Assembly: GCF_013114545.1 (NCBI RefSeq)
Contig: NZ_VTXI01000029.1
Coordinates: forward strand, 1-56,316
Length of the DNA: 56,316 nt
From: Vibrio sp. RE86
GTDB taxonomy: Bacteria > Pseudomonadota > Gammaproteobacteria > Enterobacterales > Vibrionaceae
Reading direction: 5' to 3'
The position numbers and the translations under genes are program-made. Shown piece by piece: positions 45,916 through 54,521 of the stretch (its first letter is position 1; the number at the start of each line of letters is the position of its first letter). The notes beneath the pieces are model-generated. The model did not search any database. It was not told the origin of the DNA and saw only the letters and a list, made by a program, of their open reading frames with translations.

Positions 45916-46881
45916 ATGAAAAAAACACTGTTGGCTACAACTATTACATTACTAGCTCTTACGGGCTGTAATAGTAATGATAATACCGCATCATCAACTA
46001 CACCAACCACATCAAGTTACAACTTTATTGATGAAGCTGTAAAAGGTTTATATTACGAATCCGCTACACAGTCTGGCTGCACTGATGATACAGGCCTATT
46101 TAGCATTCAAGACTCTGAAAGTGTTGATTTTTATTTAGGCCGTTGTGATGAAAACAATCAACCTAATTGGACTGATAACGATATCAAGATTGGCACTGTG
46201 ACAAATGCTTCAACAACCACAACACCTTTTGACCTGCTGGTGAATAGTAACTCTGAAAGTGCCGATGCCGTAACAGTTGCAACTATCCTCAAATCTTTAA
46301 CAAGCGATGCTGGTGCAGCTCAACTTGACTTATCTGGTCTATACCTTAATGAGAATGGAGTCGATGTACGAACAACACTTCAAAACCTGATTAATTCCCC
46401 ATCGACCGATGCTACAACAGTTTTAACCTCAGCTCTGTTTACACAAATCGAAACAGCAAACACTAGTAAGGCTCAGCCTCTAGAGCATAGTGCATTTAAG
46501 AACGAAACAGATGTGGAGAATGAACTTCGCAGCACTCTTGATGCTATTAATGGTGAGCTAGTATTCCTTACATCAGATCTTGTAGGTAAAACAGCAACGA
46601 CACCTGCTGGTGTAACATATACTTTCGGTGCCGAAGACTCAGCCCCCGCTCAGGGATATTACTCAGCAAGTGGTGCACTGAAGGTGAATAACCCTAATGA
46701 CCCAAGTTTGACTGATAGCGCATGGGGCATTTTCAACGGCTCACAATTTGCCGATGCCGGTGAGTTATATATCCCAAATGGTTACACTATCCACATCCTT
46801 GATAAGCGTACTGATAGCTGGCTAGTAAGTATTGATGATGGCGGCTTAACTGAAAGAACAGAAAAGTGGTCAATTAATTAA
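45916..46881 (+). CDS. Putative lipoprotein of unknown function
   Basis: A 321-residue protein with a lipoprotein signal peptide (MKKTLLATTITLLALTGC; lipidation at Cys18) and asparagine at +2, so outer-membrane sorting is likely. After a Ser/Thr-rich spacer it has the segment AVKGLYYESATQSGCTDDTGLFSIQD...VDFYLGRC, a beta-rich pattern with two cysteines that is common in cell-surface lipoproteins of marine gammaproteobacteria. The rest has no motif I recognise. It stands alone between mnmC and an FMN reductase, with a possible own promoter and a terminator, and is absent from the matching E. coli locus. Confidence 0.8.
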   Translation: MKKTLLATTITLLALTGCNSNDNTASSTTPTTSSYNFIDEAVKGLYYESATQSGCTDDTGLFSIQDSESVDFYLGRCDENNQPNWTDNDIKIGTVTNASTTTTPFDLLVNSNSESADAVTVATILKSLTSDAGAAQLDLSGLYLNENGVDVRTTLQNLINSPSTDATTVLTSALFTQIETANTSKAQPLEHSAFKNETDVENELRSTLDAINGELVFLTSDLVGKTATTPAGVTYTFGAEDSAPAQGYYSASGALKVNNPNDPSLTDSAWGIFNGSQFADAGELYIPNGYTIHILDKRTDSWLVSIDDGGLTERTEKWSIN

Positions 46882-46885
46882 GCGC

Positions 46886-46918
46886 AATATGCCCTGTAAA
46901 ACAGGGCATATTATATTT
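46886..46918. terminator. Bidirectional terminator after the lipoprotein gene
   Basis: ATATGCCCTG / CAGGGCATAT perfect 10-bp stem with a TAAAA loop and AT-rich flanks, between two converging genes. Confidence 0.8.
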
Positions 46919-47441
46919 ATCTTAATACATAGACTACTTGTTCTAGCTGTGTCATCAACTCTTGGTTACGGAAGCTATTTGTCTCTAAATCGAAGTTATC
47001 GTAAAAGCTTGGTACAGAAAGTGATGCCTTCACTTCAGCGCCAAAGTAAGGAGCAGAACCTATCGCAGCAGCAAGCACTGTCTGTGCACCACCCGGCCCT
47101 GGCGATGTTGCTAGGTAAACCACTGGCTTCTGTTGGAACACATTGCGCTCTATGCGAGTCGACCAATCAAACAGGTTTTTATAAGCTGCAGTGTAAGAGC
47201 CGTTATGCTCTGCAAAAGAGACAATAATTGCATCCGCTTGAGCTAGATCATCCAAAAACGCTTTCGCACCTTCAGCTTGACCAATCTCTTTCTCAGTATC
47301 TTCGCTAAACATTGGTACTTGGTAGTCATTGAGATCAAGTACTTTTACTTCTGCTCCTTCAAGCAGATTTGCTGCATAAGACGCTAACGTTTTATTGATT
47401 GAAGTTGAGCTATTTGATGCTCCGAACGCGACAATTTTCAT
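46917..47441 (-). CDS. NADPH-dependent FMN reductase family protein
   Basis: A 174-residue flavodoxin-like protein. The flavin phosphate loop is near the N terminus (VAFGASNSSTSINKTL), followed by LDLNDYQVPMFSED, the SFAEHNGSYTAAYKNLFDW segment where E/P-x-YN usually contacts flavin, and a TSPGPGGAQTVL loop. Members reduce FMN, quinones, azo compounds or chromate with NAD(P)H; the natural substrate here is unknown. It is a single-gene unit in front of yfcL. Confidence 0.88.
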   Translation of the reverse strand: MKIVAFGASNSSTSINKTLASYAANLLEGAEVKVLDLNDYQVPMFSEDTEKEIGQAEGAKAFLDDLAQADAIIVSFAEHNGSYTAAYKNLFDWSTRIERNVFQQKPVVYLATSPGPGGAQTVLAAAIGSAPYFGAEVKASLSVPSFYDNFDLETNSFRNQELMTQLEQVVYVLR

Positions 47442-47580
47442 ACTCTGTTTCCTTTGGTTTCCCTTTCTCTTTATAAACAGAATATCCTTTGCTCAGAAAA
47501 CCAACAACCTGAAAAAATTTAAGGGCTTGTTCAAAATATTCGAACAAGCCCTATATATGTCACTCACGTCACGTCGATGA

Positions 47581-47844
47581 TTATGCGTTGTTGACCAACT
47601 CGACCCATAAATCGTGAACAATCGTGCGGTCTGCAGGTGTTAGCTCTGAGCGCGCTTCATCAAGGCTGCCTTGAATACGCTGCTTTAAGACTTCAACATC
47701 ATTGATGCCTTCTTCTTCACACGCTGCTGCGGATAAAGAAATATGACCACGCAGATAACCACCAGCAAATAATTCATCATCTGATGCCGTTGAAATACGA
47801 GCATCAATTAGCTCTAGTAGCTGCTCTTCAAATTCAATAATCAT
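47581..47844 (-). CDS. yfcL: YfcL family protein
   Basis: An 87-residue protein that matches E. coli YfcL (IIEFEEQLLELIDARI, ASDDELFAGGYLRGHISLS, ELTPADRTIVHDLWVEL). It is helical and soluble with no assigned function. In E. coli it sits in the mnmC-yfcL-epmC-aroC-prmB-smrB neighbourhood. Here it keeps the neighbourhood but is separated from epmC by the LruC and lipoprotein genes. Confidence 0.85.
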   Translation of the reverse strand: MIIEFEEQLLELIDARISTASDDELFAGGYLRGHISLSAAACEEEGINDVEVLKQRIQGSLDEARSELTPADRTIVHDLWVELVNNA

Positions 47845-47946
47845 TTTGCTTTATCGCCTAATTCAGTTTGATTCTCAAAAAGAGCGCCAAGCTTCTCATA
47901 TTGATAATCGCAACGCAAACCCTCCGTCATATAAGGGCTCGCAGCA

Positions 47947-47962
47947 TGGCACGCGCTGTGCA
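47947..47962 (+). promoter_or_regulatory. Sigma-54 (-24/-12) promoter of the LruC/lipoprotein operon
   Basis: TGGCACGCGCTGTGCA matches the consensus TGGCACG-N4-TTGCA at every defined base except the first T of TTGC. GG and GC are exactly 10 bases apart. It lies 40 bases before the ATG at 48003, so the transcript would start near 47973, just in front of the ribosome site GAGGAAGAG. RpoN promoters also need an enhancer-binding activator; its site was not identified. Confidence 0.75.
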
Positions 47963-48002
47963 GTCTATCAAATAATCACTTTCGATTAGCGAGGAAGAGC
48001 GG

Positions 48003-50141
48003 ATGAAAATTCAGGAGAGAACAATACTAATAACGACGGCCTCGGCCATTGCCTTGACTGCGATTCCTGTCGCGGCGGAAACCCCCTTTACCAGTTGCCC
48101 GACCCAAGCATTCTTAATTCAAAATCCTTCGGGGGCTCCTGTAGCCTATGGCGTCAATATTGATGTCGGTAGTTACGTCACCCTAGACTCTACATTAGGT
48201 ACAAGTAAGCTTAACGCGGTGGGTTATAGCAAACACGACGACTTCATCTACGGTTGGGACTACGACAACCAAACGCTGTCTAGATTAGACGCTGATTTCG
48301 GCAAAACCATTCTAACCATCACTAAACCTTCAGGCACACCTGGCTCTATCTATGTCGGGGATGTCGCTCTCGACGAGAATGCATGGTACGGCTATCGCCC
48401 AAGCTACGGCCTTTACCGAGTCGACTTGGACACATTAGTAATGGAGTTATCTTCACCATCAGGCGTATTTGGCAACCCTTCTATATACGATTTAGCCTTT
48501 CATCCATCGAATGGCCTCGCTTACTCTATCGATGCCACGGGTTACCTTTGGGAAATCGATGTCAGCGCGGGTACATCAACTCGCCTAAACCAGGTGCTAA
48601 ACCGCGATGAACTCGGCTATCGATTTACTTTTGGGGCCGTCTACTTTGACGTAGATGGGAATTTCTACGCCAGTAACAACAGTAACGGCTACGTATTCAA
48701 AGTGACTATTGATGACCTTCAATCAACAGCTGAGTTCTTTGCTTATGGCCCATCAAGTAACTCGAATGATGGTGCACGTTGTGCCCTCGCGCCTGTCGAG
48801 CCAAGCGAATACACCGATTTTGGTGATGCGCCGGACAGCTATAAGACTACATTCGCCGCCTCGGGTGCCCGTCATGGTCTTTCCGATCTTAAATTGGGCT
48901 CTGTGATTGATGGTGAGACCGATGGCAGCCCTTACCCTCTGAGTGATGACCTTTCTGATGGTTCTGACGATGATGACGGTATCCAGTTCCCAGTGCCCAT
49001 CCAAGTTGGCAACACCAGTAAAATTATTGCAACGGCTTTAGGGACATCATCGGGTTCTGTTCTCAACGCATGGATAGATTTTGACCGCGATGGCGAGTTT
49101 GAATCAAACGAGCAGATTATTGATGATCAAGCTTTGACTGACAGCACTCACGACGTGTTTTTCACTGTACCGACATGGGCTATTGCGGGCGAGACATGGG
49201 CGCGCTTTAGAATCTCAAATACTTCAGGGATCGGGCCAAGTGGCGGTGTACCCGCTGGCGAAGTTGAGGACTACTTGATTGATGTAACCGAAAGCGGTGT
49301 AAGCACACAAACTTACCCAACTGGAGGAGGCTTCACAACATTTGCCTATGAAGACCAATACCCTTTGGTGGGTGACTACGATATGAATGACGTATTAATG
49401 AACGTCAAATACACAGAGTACCAACTTAACAACCAAGTCATTCGAATGAAGATAGAGGGCAAGGTGGCTGCATTAGGTGGCGATTACCATTCAGGTTTTG
49501 CCATACGTCTACCCGATGTCGCTCGAGAGGACATTAAAGAAGATTCCGTTGAACTGATTGTCAATAATGTCTCGATGAGTGGCACTGTATTAGAAAGTGA
49601 TACTACCGACGCTGTTTTCATCATTCATGAAGATTTATGGGACATCACGGAACCGGGCGAGGCAGAAGCGTGCTCCATGTTCCGTACTCAAGAGAACTGT
49701 GGCACGACTTATAGACCAACTTGGAGCCTGACATTCTCACTTGAGAACGCAGTTGGTAATGATGTCATGCCCGACTTCCCTTACGACCCGTTTATTTTTG
49801 CAGCTCCTGGACACTATTACGGTGATATCGGACATCAAGTCAGTGGTGGGTATCCGGGTCGAGCATTAGAGATTCACCTGAAAAACCAATCACCAACTTC
49901 TAAATTCGACAATCGCTACAAATCTTATGGCGTCGATGCTTCAAGCGGGAACACCCATTATCACAATGCCAATGGCCTTCCTTGGGGTATTGAAGTTCCA
50001 ACGGATTGGAAACACCCGATGGAGCAAAAGAATATCCTTCAAGCCTACTCTGAGTTTGCTCAATTCTCTCTCGATAGTAGCGGACAAACTCAACCTACTT
50101 GGTATATGTCGCCAAACAACAATTTCATTTACGTAGATTAG
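48003..50141 (+). CDS. LruC domain-containing secreted protein
   Basis: A 712-residue protein with a signal peptide (about 1-25, ending AIPVAA). Residues 30-260 form a beta-rich propeller-like region (DUF6923 type; YSKHDDFIYGWDYDNQTLSRLD, YDLAFHPSNGLAYSID). A GEVED-type domain follows (about 274-430), starting with the hallmark DFGDAPDSYKT and ending GEVEDYLIDV. The C-terminal 270 residues are a LruC domain (YEDQYPLVGDYDMNDVLMNVKY ... FAIRLPDV). The architecture points to a cell-surface or extracellular protein, possibly calcium-binding (DFDRDGEFE). No enzymatic motif is seen. It forms an operon with the small lipoprotein 11 bases downstream, under a sigma-54 promoter match. Confidence 0.85.
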   Translation: MKIQERTILITTASAIALTAIPVAAETPFTSCPTQAFLIQNPSGAPVAYGVNIDVGSYVTLDSTLGTSKLNAVGYSKHDDFIYGWDYDNQTLSRLDADFGKTILTITKPSGTPGSIYVGDVALDENAWYGYRPSYGLYRVDLDTLVMELSSPSGVFGNPSIYDLAFHPSNGLAYSIDATGYLWEIDVSAGTSTRLNQVLNRDELGYRFTFGAVYFDVDGNFYASNNSNGYVFKVTIDDLQSTAEFFAYGPSSNSNDGARCALAPVEPSEYTDFGDAPDSYKTTFAASGARHGLSDLKLGSVIDGETDGSPYPLSDDLSDGSDDDDGIQFPVPIQVGNTSKIIATALGTSSGSVLNAWIDFDRDGEFESNEQIIDDQALTDSTHDVFFTVPTWAIAGETWARFRISNTSGIGPSGGVPAGEVEDYLIDVTESGVSTQTYPTGGGFTTFAYEDQYPLVGDYDMNDVLMNVKYTEYQLNNQVIRMKIEGKVAALGGDYHSGFAIRLPDVAREDIKEDSVELIVNNVSMSGTVLESDTTDAVFIIHEDLWDITEPGEAEACSMFRTQENCGTTYRPTWSLTFSLENAVGNDVMPDFPYDPFIFAAPGHYYGDIGHQVSGGYPGRALEIHLKNQSPTSKFDNRYKSYGVDASSGNTHYHNANGLPWGIEVPTDWKHPMEQKNILQAYSEFAQFSLDSSGQTQPTWYMSPNNNFIYVD

Positions 50142-50152
50142 GAGACACCGTT

Positions 50153-50659
50153 ATGAACACAACAAATAACAAACTGTATGCAAGTGTAATGACTCTCCTA
50201 CTACTCGGTGGTTGTGGCGGCGGAGGGGGTGGTGACGAGGGTTCAACAAGTGGGTCATCTGGCAGCACATCCACACCAAGCGGAGAGGATTCAAGTACAG
50301 AGAGCGCGACAACACCAGCAAGCCAATCCGTGAGCATAACCGATCTACAAATCGATCATGACAACAGTTTGACGTCAGTGTACGAAGTGAATATCGATGT
50401 GAGCTTACCTCACCTCTCGGCATCACAAGTCTACGTATCGATTTGTGATAACAGTGGTGGAGGCTATGACAACATCGACTATGACCAATGCATGGTTAAG
50501 GCGGCATTGAATTCTGGATACGGTAGCTATCAATTGAGCGTTCCGAACCACTGTGAATCGCTGATTGCCGTTATATCCGTCATGGAGCCAAACACAGACC
50601 CGCTCGTCTATGTTCATAACCACAACGGGGAATTAGATTCTTCTTGGTTGATCCAATAA
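50153..50659 (+). CDS. Small putative lipoprotein, partner of the LruC protein
   Basis: A 168-residue protein. The signal sequence ends in the lipobox LLGGC (Cys about 21), followed by a glycine run and a Ser/Thr/Gly linker. The folded part (about 60-168) is a small beta-rich domain with four cysteines (VSICDNSGGGYDN, YDQCMVKAAL, PNHCESL). The ATG at 50153 follows AGGAGACACC and was chosen over in-frame upstream codons inside the LruC gene. The short gap and the shared promoter indicate that the two proteins act together; no function is known. Confidence 0.78.
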   Translation: MNTTNNKLYASVMTLLLLGGCGGGGGGDEGSTSGSSGSTSTPSGEDSSTESATTPASQSVSITDLQIDHDNSLTSVYEVNIDVSLPHLSASQVYVSICDNSGGGYDNIDYDQCMVKAALNSGYGSYQLSVPNHCESLIAVISVMEPNTDPLVYVHNHNGELDSSWLIQ

Positions 50660-50676
50660 AGGAGCAGAATTAAAAA

Positions 50677-50708
50677 GTAAACAAGCCGCTTCATGCGGCT
50701 TGTTTTAT
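50677..50708. terminator. Bidirectional terminator of the LruC operon and epmC
   Basis: AAACAAGCCGC / GCGGCTTGTTT perfect stem with a TTCAT loop and flanking A- and T-runs, between converging genes. Confidence 0.9.
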
Positions 50709-51235
50709 TTCACTTCAAACTGTTCAAAAGAGAGCACTGGCACTTTGTAGAAAGCTCTCAATGAATCTGAAAGCATCTTTACTCGCAACGGAATACCTTG
50801 TTGGAAGATCTTTCCCACCTCTTGATGAACCTTATTCATAAACATAAGCCTATCAGGCTCAAAGTCACCATTAAGATTGTCGCAGCTTACCGTAAAAGGA
50901 AACCCTGCACTCTTTGACAGAATCCACTCATACGCTTGTGGGCGGATCTCCACTTTTTCAAATTCAGCTTGTACCTGCTCTGTGCGTCCATCTGGCTCAT
51001 ACCAATAACCAAAGTCTTCAAGCAAACGACGCTCAGGCCCAGCGACACACCAATGAGCAATCTCGTGCATTCCAGACGCATAGAAACCACGAGCAAAAAT
51101 AATGCGATGATGAGGAGTCGACTCGTCAGAAGGTAAGTAAATCGGCTCATCCCCACCCAATTCGAGCTTGGTGTTGAATTGGTCAAAAAATGTATCGTTG
51201 AAGATCTTGATTAAGTCTTGGTATTCGTGGCTCAT
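50705..51235 (-). CDS. epmC: Elongation factor P hydroxylase EpmC
   Basis: A 176-residue protein matching E. coli EpmC (YfcM): IFNDTFFDQFNTKLELGGDEPIYLP, the metal-binding MHEIAHWCVAG (HExxH) and GRTEQVQAEFEKVEIRPQAYEW. It hydroxylates the beta-lysyl-modified lysine of elongation factor P, the last step of that modification. The HExxH histidines and a nearby glutamate are the likely iron ligands. It is part of the yfcL-epmC-aroC neighbourhood. Confidence 0.92.
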   Translation of the reverse strand: MSHEYQDLIKIFNDTFFDQFNTKLELGGDEPIYLPSDESTPHHRIIFARGFYASGMHEIAHWCVAGPERRLLEDFGYWYEPDGRTEQVQAEFEKVEIRPQAYEWILSKSAGFPFTVSCDNLNGDFEPDRLMFMNKVHQEVGKIFQQGIPLRVKMLSDSLRAFYKVPVLSFEQFEVK

Positions 51236-51333
51236 AGCTCAATTGGATTGTTGATATTCTTCGCTGCCGCATTCTCGCATTTTTCGTCCAAATTGCAAAT
51301 CCACACAAAATGCATTGCTATTAGTTTAAGTTA

Positions 51334-51349
51334 TGTGAAAAACGTTTTC
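51334..51349. promoter_or_regulatory. Possible PurR-like site upstream of the TRIC-family gene
   Basis: TGAAAAACGTTTTCGT matches 8 of 11 defined positions of the PurR consensus, including the central AACGTTTTC, about 105 bases before the ATG at 51455. The match is weaker than the cvpA site and no purine link to the gene is known. Confidence 0.25.
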
Positions 51350-51454
51350 GTCTTCATAAAATCTCATTCGTCACAGATCACATTTCCCACTACACTCTCG
51401 CCTTAAATTTATAAGATTATGCCGCATTTTTCGGCCCTATTTTGAGAATTCATC

Positions 51455-52078
51455 ATGCTGCTCAGTGTTTTGTACATTATTGGAATTACAGCGGAAGCGA
51501 TGACAGGTGCACTGAGTGCTGGTCGTCGAAAAATGGATTGGTTTGGCGTCATGTTAGTGGCAAGTGCAACAGCCATCGGTGGCGGCACCGTTCGTGACAT
51601 TCTTCTTGGTCACTACCCGCTAGGTTGGGTAGAAAACCCACAGTTCTTGGCCATCACTTGTGTTGCAGGCGTACTCACTACAGGGTTAGCTAAGTGGGTT
51701 ATCAAACTAAAAGGGCTGTTTATTCGTTTAGACGCACTTGGCCTCATCGTATTTAGCATCATCGGAACTAAAGTGGCGATGGGTATGGGACATCATGCGA
51801 TGATCTGTATGGTCGCGGCACTGGTGACCGGCGTCTTTGGTGGGCTGCTTCGTGATCTTATTTGTCGCCAGACGCCACTGGTGCTTCACGAAGAATTGTA
51901 CGCATCTGTCGCGCTAGCGTCATCAGGGCTATACCTAGCAATGCTAGAGTTTGGCATCAACGATGTCACCGCAACGATTACCACTCTTGTTGTGGGCTAT
52001 CTTCTTCGCATGGCTGCAGTAAGGTTCAAATGGCGTTTACCCTCATTCCATTTAGAAACCGAAGGTTCCCTGCACTAA
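51455..52078 (+). CDS. TRIC cation channel family (UPF0126) membrane protein
   Basis: A 207-residue protein with about seven membrane segments. The two internal repeats each carry a glycine-rich motif: TAIGGGTVRDILLG (about 39-52) and TGVFGGLLRDLICR (about 118-131). This is the signature of the YicG/YadS/UPF0126 family, related to eukaryotic TRIC potassium channels. Substrate and physiological role in Vibrio are unknown. It is a single-gene unit with a bidirectional terminator shared with aroC. Confidence 0.9.
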   Translation: MLLSVLYIIGITAEAMTGALSAGRRKMDWFGVMLVASATAIGGGTVRDILLGHYPLGWVENPQFLAITCVAGVLTTGLAKWVIKLKGLFIRLDALGLIVFSIIGTKVAMGMGHHAMICMVAALVTGVFGGLLRDLICRQTPLVLHEELYASVALASSGLYLAMLEFGINDVTATITTLVVGYLLRMAAVRFKWRLPSFHLETEGSLH

Positions 52079-52101
52079 CTCCTATTAGGTTCGATGCAAA
52101 G

Positions 52102-52132
52102 AAAAACGGCTTCCAATTTGGAAGCCGTTTTT
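52102..52132. terminator. Bidirectional terminator between the TRIC gene and aroC
   Basis: AAAAACGGCTTCC / GGAAGCCGTTTTT perfect 13-bp stem with an AATTT loop. Confidence 0.92.
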
Positions 52133-52146
52133 GAATCAAACTTGCA

Positions 52147-53232
52147 TTAAATCTGCGGAGTTTCTGTTGTCACGCCGTGATTTTGTCCGCGGTGACGCAA
52201 TAAGTGGTCAAGTACAACAATCGCTAGCATCGCTTCAGCAATAGGCACCGCACGAATACCAACACATGGGTCGTGACGACCTTTCGTGATTAGCTCGGTT
52301 GACTCACCCTGCTTGGTGATGGTTTCACCAGGAACGGTAATGCTTGATGTTGGTTTAAGTGCAATATTTGCCACGATATCTTGACCAGTCGAAATACCAC
52401 CTAAGATGCCACCAGCGTGGTTACTCGCAAAACCATCAGGGGTTAGCTCATCACGGTGCTCACTACCTTTTTGGCTAACAACGTCAAAGCCATCACCAAT
52501 CTCTACACCTTTAACAGCATTGATGCTCATGAGTGCATGAGCGATATCTGCATCAAGGCGATCAAAGACAGGCTCACCAAGACCAACAGGGACATTGGTT
52601 GCAACAACTTGTAGTTTTGCACCGATTGAATCACCTTGCTTTTTAAGGTCACGGATTAGTTGGTCAAAGGCTTCAACTTTATCGGCGTCAGGACAGAAGA
52701 ACGCATTGTTCTCAATCTCAGCCCAATCAACCTTATCGATCGCTACGTCACCCATCTGTGAAAGGTAAGCTCGGATCTCAACACCAAACTCTTGCTTCAA
52801 GTATTTCTTTGCAATCGAACCTGCAGCAACTCGCATGGCTGTTTCACGAGCAGATGAACGACCGCCACCACGGTAATCACGCACGCCATATTTTTGATGG
52901 TAAGTGTAGTCAGCGTGACCTGGGCGGAACTTGTCTTTAATTTCCGAGTAATCTTTTGAACGTTGATCGGTGTTTTCGATCAACAGACCGATTGAAGTGC
53001 CCGTCGTTTGACCTTCAAACACACCAGATAGAATTTTCACTTCATCAGGTTCACGACGTGCTGTGGTATAACGAGAAGTACCTGGACGACGACGATCAAG
53101 GTCAATTTGAATATCCGCTTCTGTGATTTCAAGACCCGGAGGGCACCCGTCGACAATACATCCTAGTGCGATACCATGACTTTCTCCGAATGTGGTCACT
53201 CGGAAATGTTGTCCGATACTGTTTCCTGCCAT
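52147..53232 (-). CDS. aroC: Chorismate synthase AroC
   Basis: A 361-residue FMN-dependent enzyme that turns 5-enolpyruvylshikimate-3-phosphate into chorismate, the last shared step of aromatic amino-acid synthesis. Family signatures are present: GESHGIALGCIVDGCPPG near the start, GVRDYRGGGRSSARETAMRVAAG, and GRHDPCVGIRAVPIAEAM near the C terminus. The ATG at 53232 gives the usual N terminus MAGNSIGQHF; the frame is open ten codons further upstream. An OmpA-family gene separates it from prmB. Confidence 0.97.
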   Translation of the reverse strand: MAGNSIGQHFRVTTFGESHGIALGCIVDGCPPGLEITEADIQIDLDRRRPGTSRYTTARREPDEVKILSGVFEGQTTGTSIGLLIENTDQRSKDYSEIKDKFRPGHADYTYHQKYGVRDYRGGGRSSARETAMRVAAGSIAKKYLKQEFGVEIRAYLSQMGDVAIDKVDWAEIENNAFFCPDADKVEAFDQLIRDLKKQGDSIGAKLQVVATNVPVGLGEPVFDRLDADIAHALMSINAVKGVEIGDGFDVVSQKGSEHRDELTPDGFASNHAGGILGGISTGQDIVANIALKPTSSITVPGETITKQGESTELITKGRHDPCVGIRAVPIAEAMLAIVVLDHLLRHRGQNHGVTTETPQI

Positions 53233-53384
53233 TACTTCCTCAAACTTTTTTCTCTGGTACAACTATCAACTGTATACAGAGTTTTACACTTCAATTGTTA
53301 GTAAATTCATAGTCGCTTTATTGCGGTTTGATGTAAACCCCCAAAAGCCAACTATTTTGCTTTTTAGCCCGCATAAAAAACGCC

Positions 53385-53425
53385 AAGCCGATTTATCGCT
53401 AAATCAAGACTTGGCGCTTTGTTGA
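53385..53425 (-). terminator. Terminator of the OmpA-family gene
   Basis: GCGCCAAG ... CTTGGCGT stem on the minus strand, with an inner pairing of GATTTAGCGATAAATC, followed by TTTTTTATG; 11 bases beyond the stop. Confidence 0.75.
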
Positions 53426-53435
53426 AATCAAGGGT

Positions 53436-54521
53436 TTACTTAATTTCTAAGACTACCTTACGCTGTTCAGAAAGAGGGTAACCTTCTACTTCTCCCAAGA
53501 TTTGAACATTAATCTGAGAGCTGTTTACCCCTTTAGAGTCTAGGTACTTAACAACATAGTCTGCTCGTTTTTTCGCTAGCATATCATTGTATTTCGCAGG
53601 ACCCGTCGTATCACTCGATGCTTTCAGCTCAATAACTGACTCTTCTCCGATTTGGCTAATCAGACCATCAAGCTCTGTTAACAGTGCCTCTGAAGGAGTA
53701 GTGCTATCAAAGCCAAAATACACTTTAGCTACACGCGGTTCGACAACTTCATCCATCACTTCTTGCTGAATCGAAACTTGCGGTTTTGGTTCTACCTGTT
53801 GAAGCTCATCAGTATTCACATTTTGTTCAGCGGCAATAATTGTCGGTTCTTGTACTTGCGCTACGACAGGCGCAGATGCTGCTACCAAGAGTGCATCACT
53901 CTTATCAGAGCCACCACCGAACAAGTATGAAATATTCATCGAGACTAGATGGTTTCTAGTTCCATCCATATCAACGCTATCCCACCCAGCCGAAGCAGCC
54001 CAGTTATCTGCCAGCTGATATTCAACACCAGCGCCAATGAGTAAATCGGTACCGGACTCGTTACCCCTAGCATTATCCACTTCAACCGTCGACTCCCAAG
54101 CCATAGCACCAATTCTGCCATATACCGACCAGTCTTTAACAAACTCGTATGTAGGCCTGATTGCAGCTGCAAAGCCTTCACCAGTAATTGGCAAAGCGTC
54201 AACAAGAGCATCATCAAACCCTTGTGTCCCACCTATTACGGTAACGTCGCGACGACCAAAGTTTAAGTAGCCTGCCTCCAGAATAATGTTTTGATGCGCC
54301 TGCCAACCAACCCAAGCACTATAGCCCAGACCATTGCTCATTGGATAATCAATATCCGTATCAAACCCACTATCTAGTAAGCTTGACTCAATTTGGGTTT
54401 CAGATACATCGGTATTAAACCCATAACCTAATCCACCTGATACACGCCACGAGTTCTCAGACGAAATTGCCGAGCTACTAGCAGCCAAAGTTATCATTAC
54501 AGCAAGCAAAGACTTTTTCAT
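53436..54521 (-). CDS. OmpA family outer-membrane protein
   Basis: A 361-residue protein with a signal peptide (about 1-20, ending in SSAIS-S), an N-terminal eight-stranded beta-barrel region (about 24-195, WRVSGGLGYGF ... GAGVEYQLADNWAASAGWDSV ... MNISYLFGGG), a linker, and a C-terminal OmpA-type peptidoglycan-binding domain (about 262-358: VYFGFDSTTPSEALLTELDGL, NDMLAKKRADYVVKYLDSKGV). It likely anchors the outer membrane to the cell wall. The usual NxxLSxxRA motif reads NDMLAKKRA. It has its own promoter region and terminator and is inserted between aroC and prmB, which adjoin each other in E. coli. Confidence 0.88.
   Translation of the reverse strand: MKKSLLAVMITLAASSSAISSENSWRVSGGLGYGFNTDVSETQIESSLLDSGFDTDIDYPMSNGLGYSAWVGWQAHQNIILEAGYLNFGRRDVTVIGGTQGFDDALVDALPITGEGFAAAIRPTYEFVKDWSVYGRIGAMAWESTVEVDNARGNESGTDLLIGAGVEYQLADNWAASAGWDSVDMDGTRNHLVSMNISYLFGGGSDKSDALLVAASAPVVAQVQEPTIIAAEQNVNTDELQQVEPKPQVSIQQEVMDEVVEPRVAKVYFGFDSTTPSEALLTELDGLISQIGEESVIELKASSDTTGPAKYNDMLAKKRADYVVKYLDSKGVNSSQINVQILGEVEGYPLSEQRKVVLEIK

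Noticed and set aside
51370..51392. CRP site upstream of the TRIC-family gene
   Set aside because: TCACA-like halves are present but not as TGTGA-N6-TCACA.
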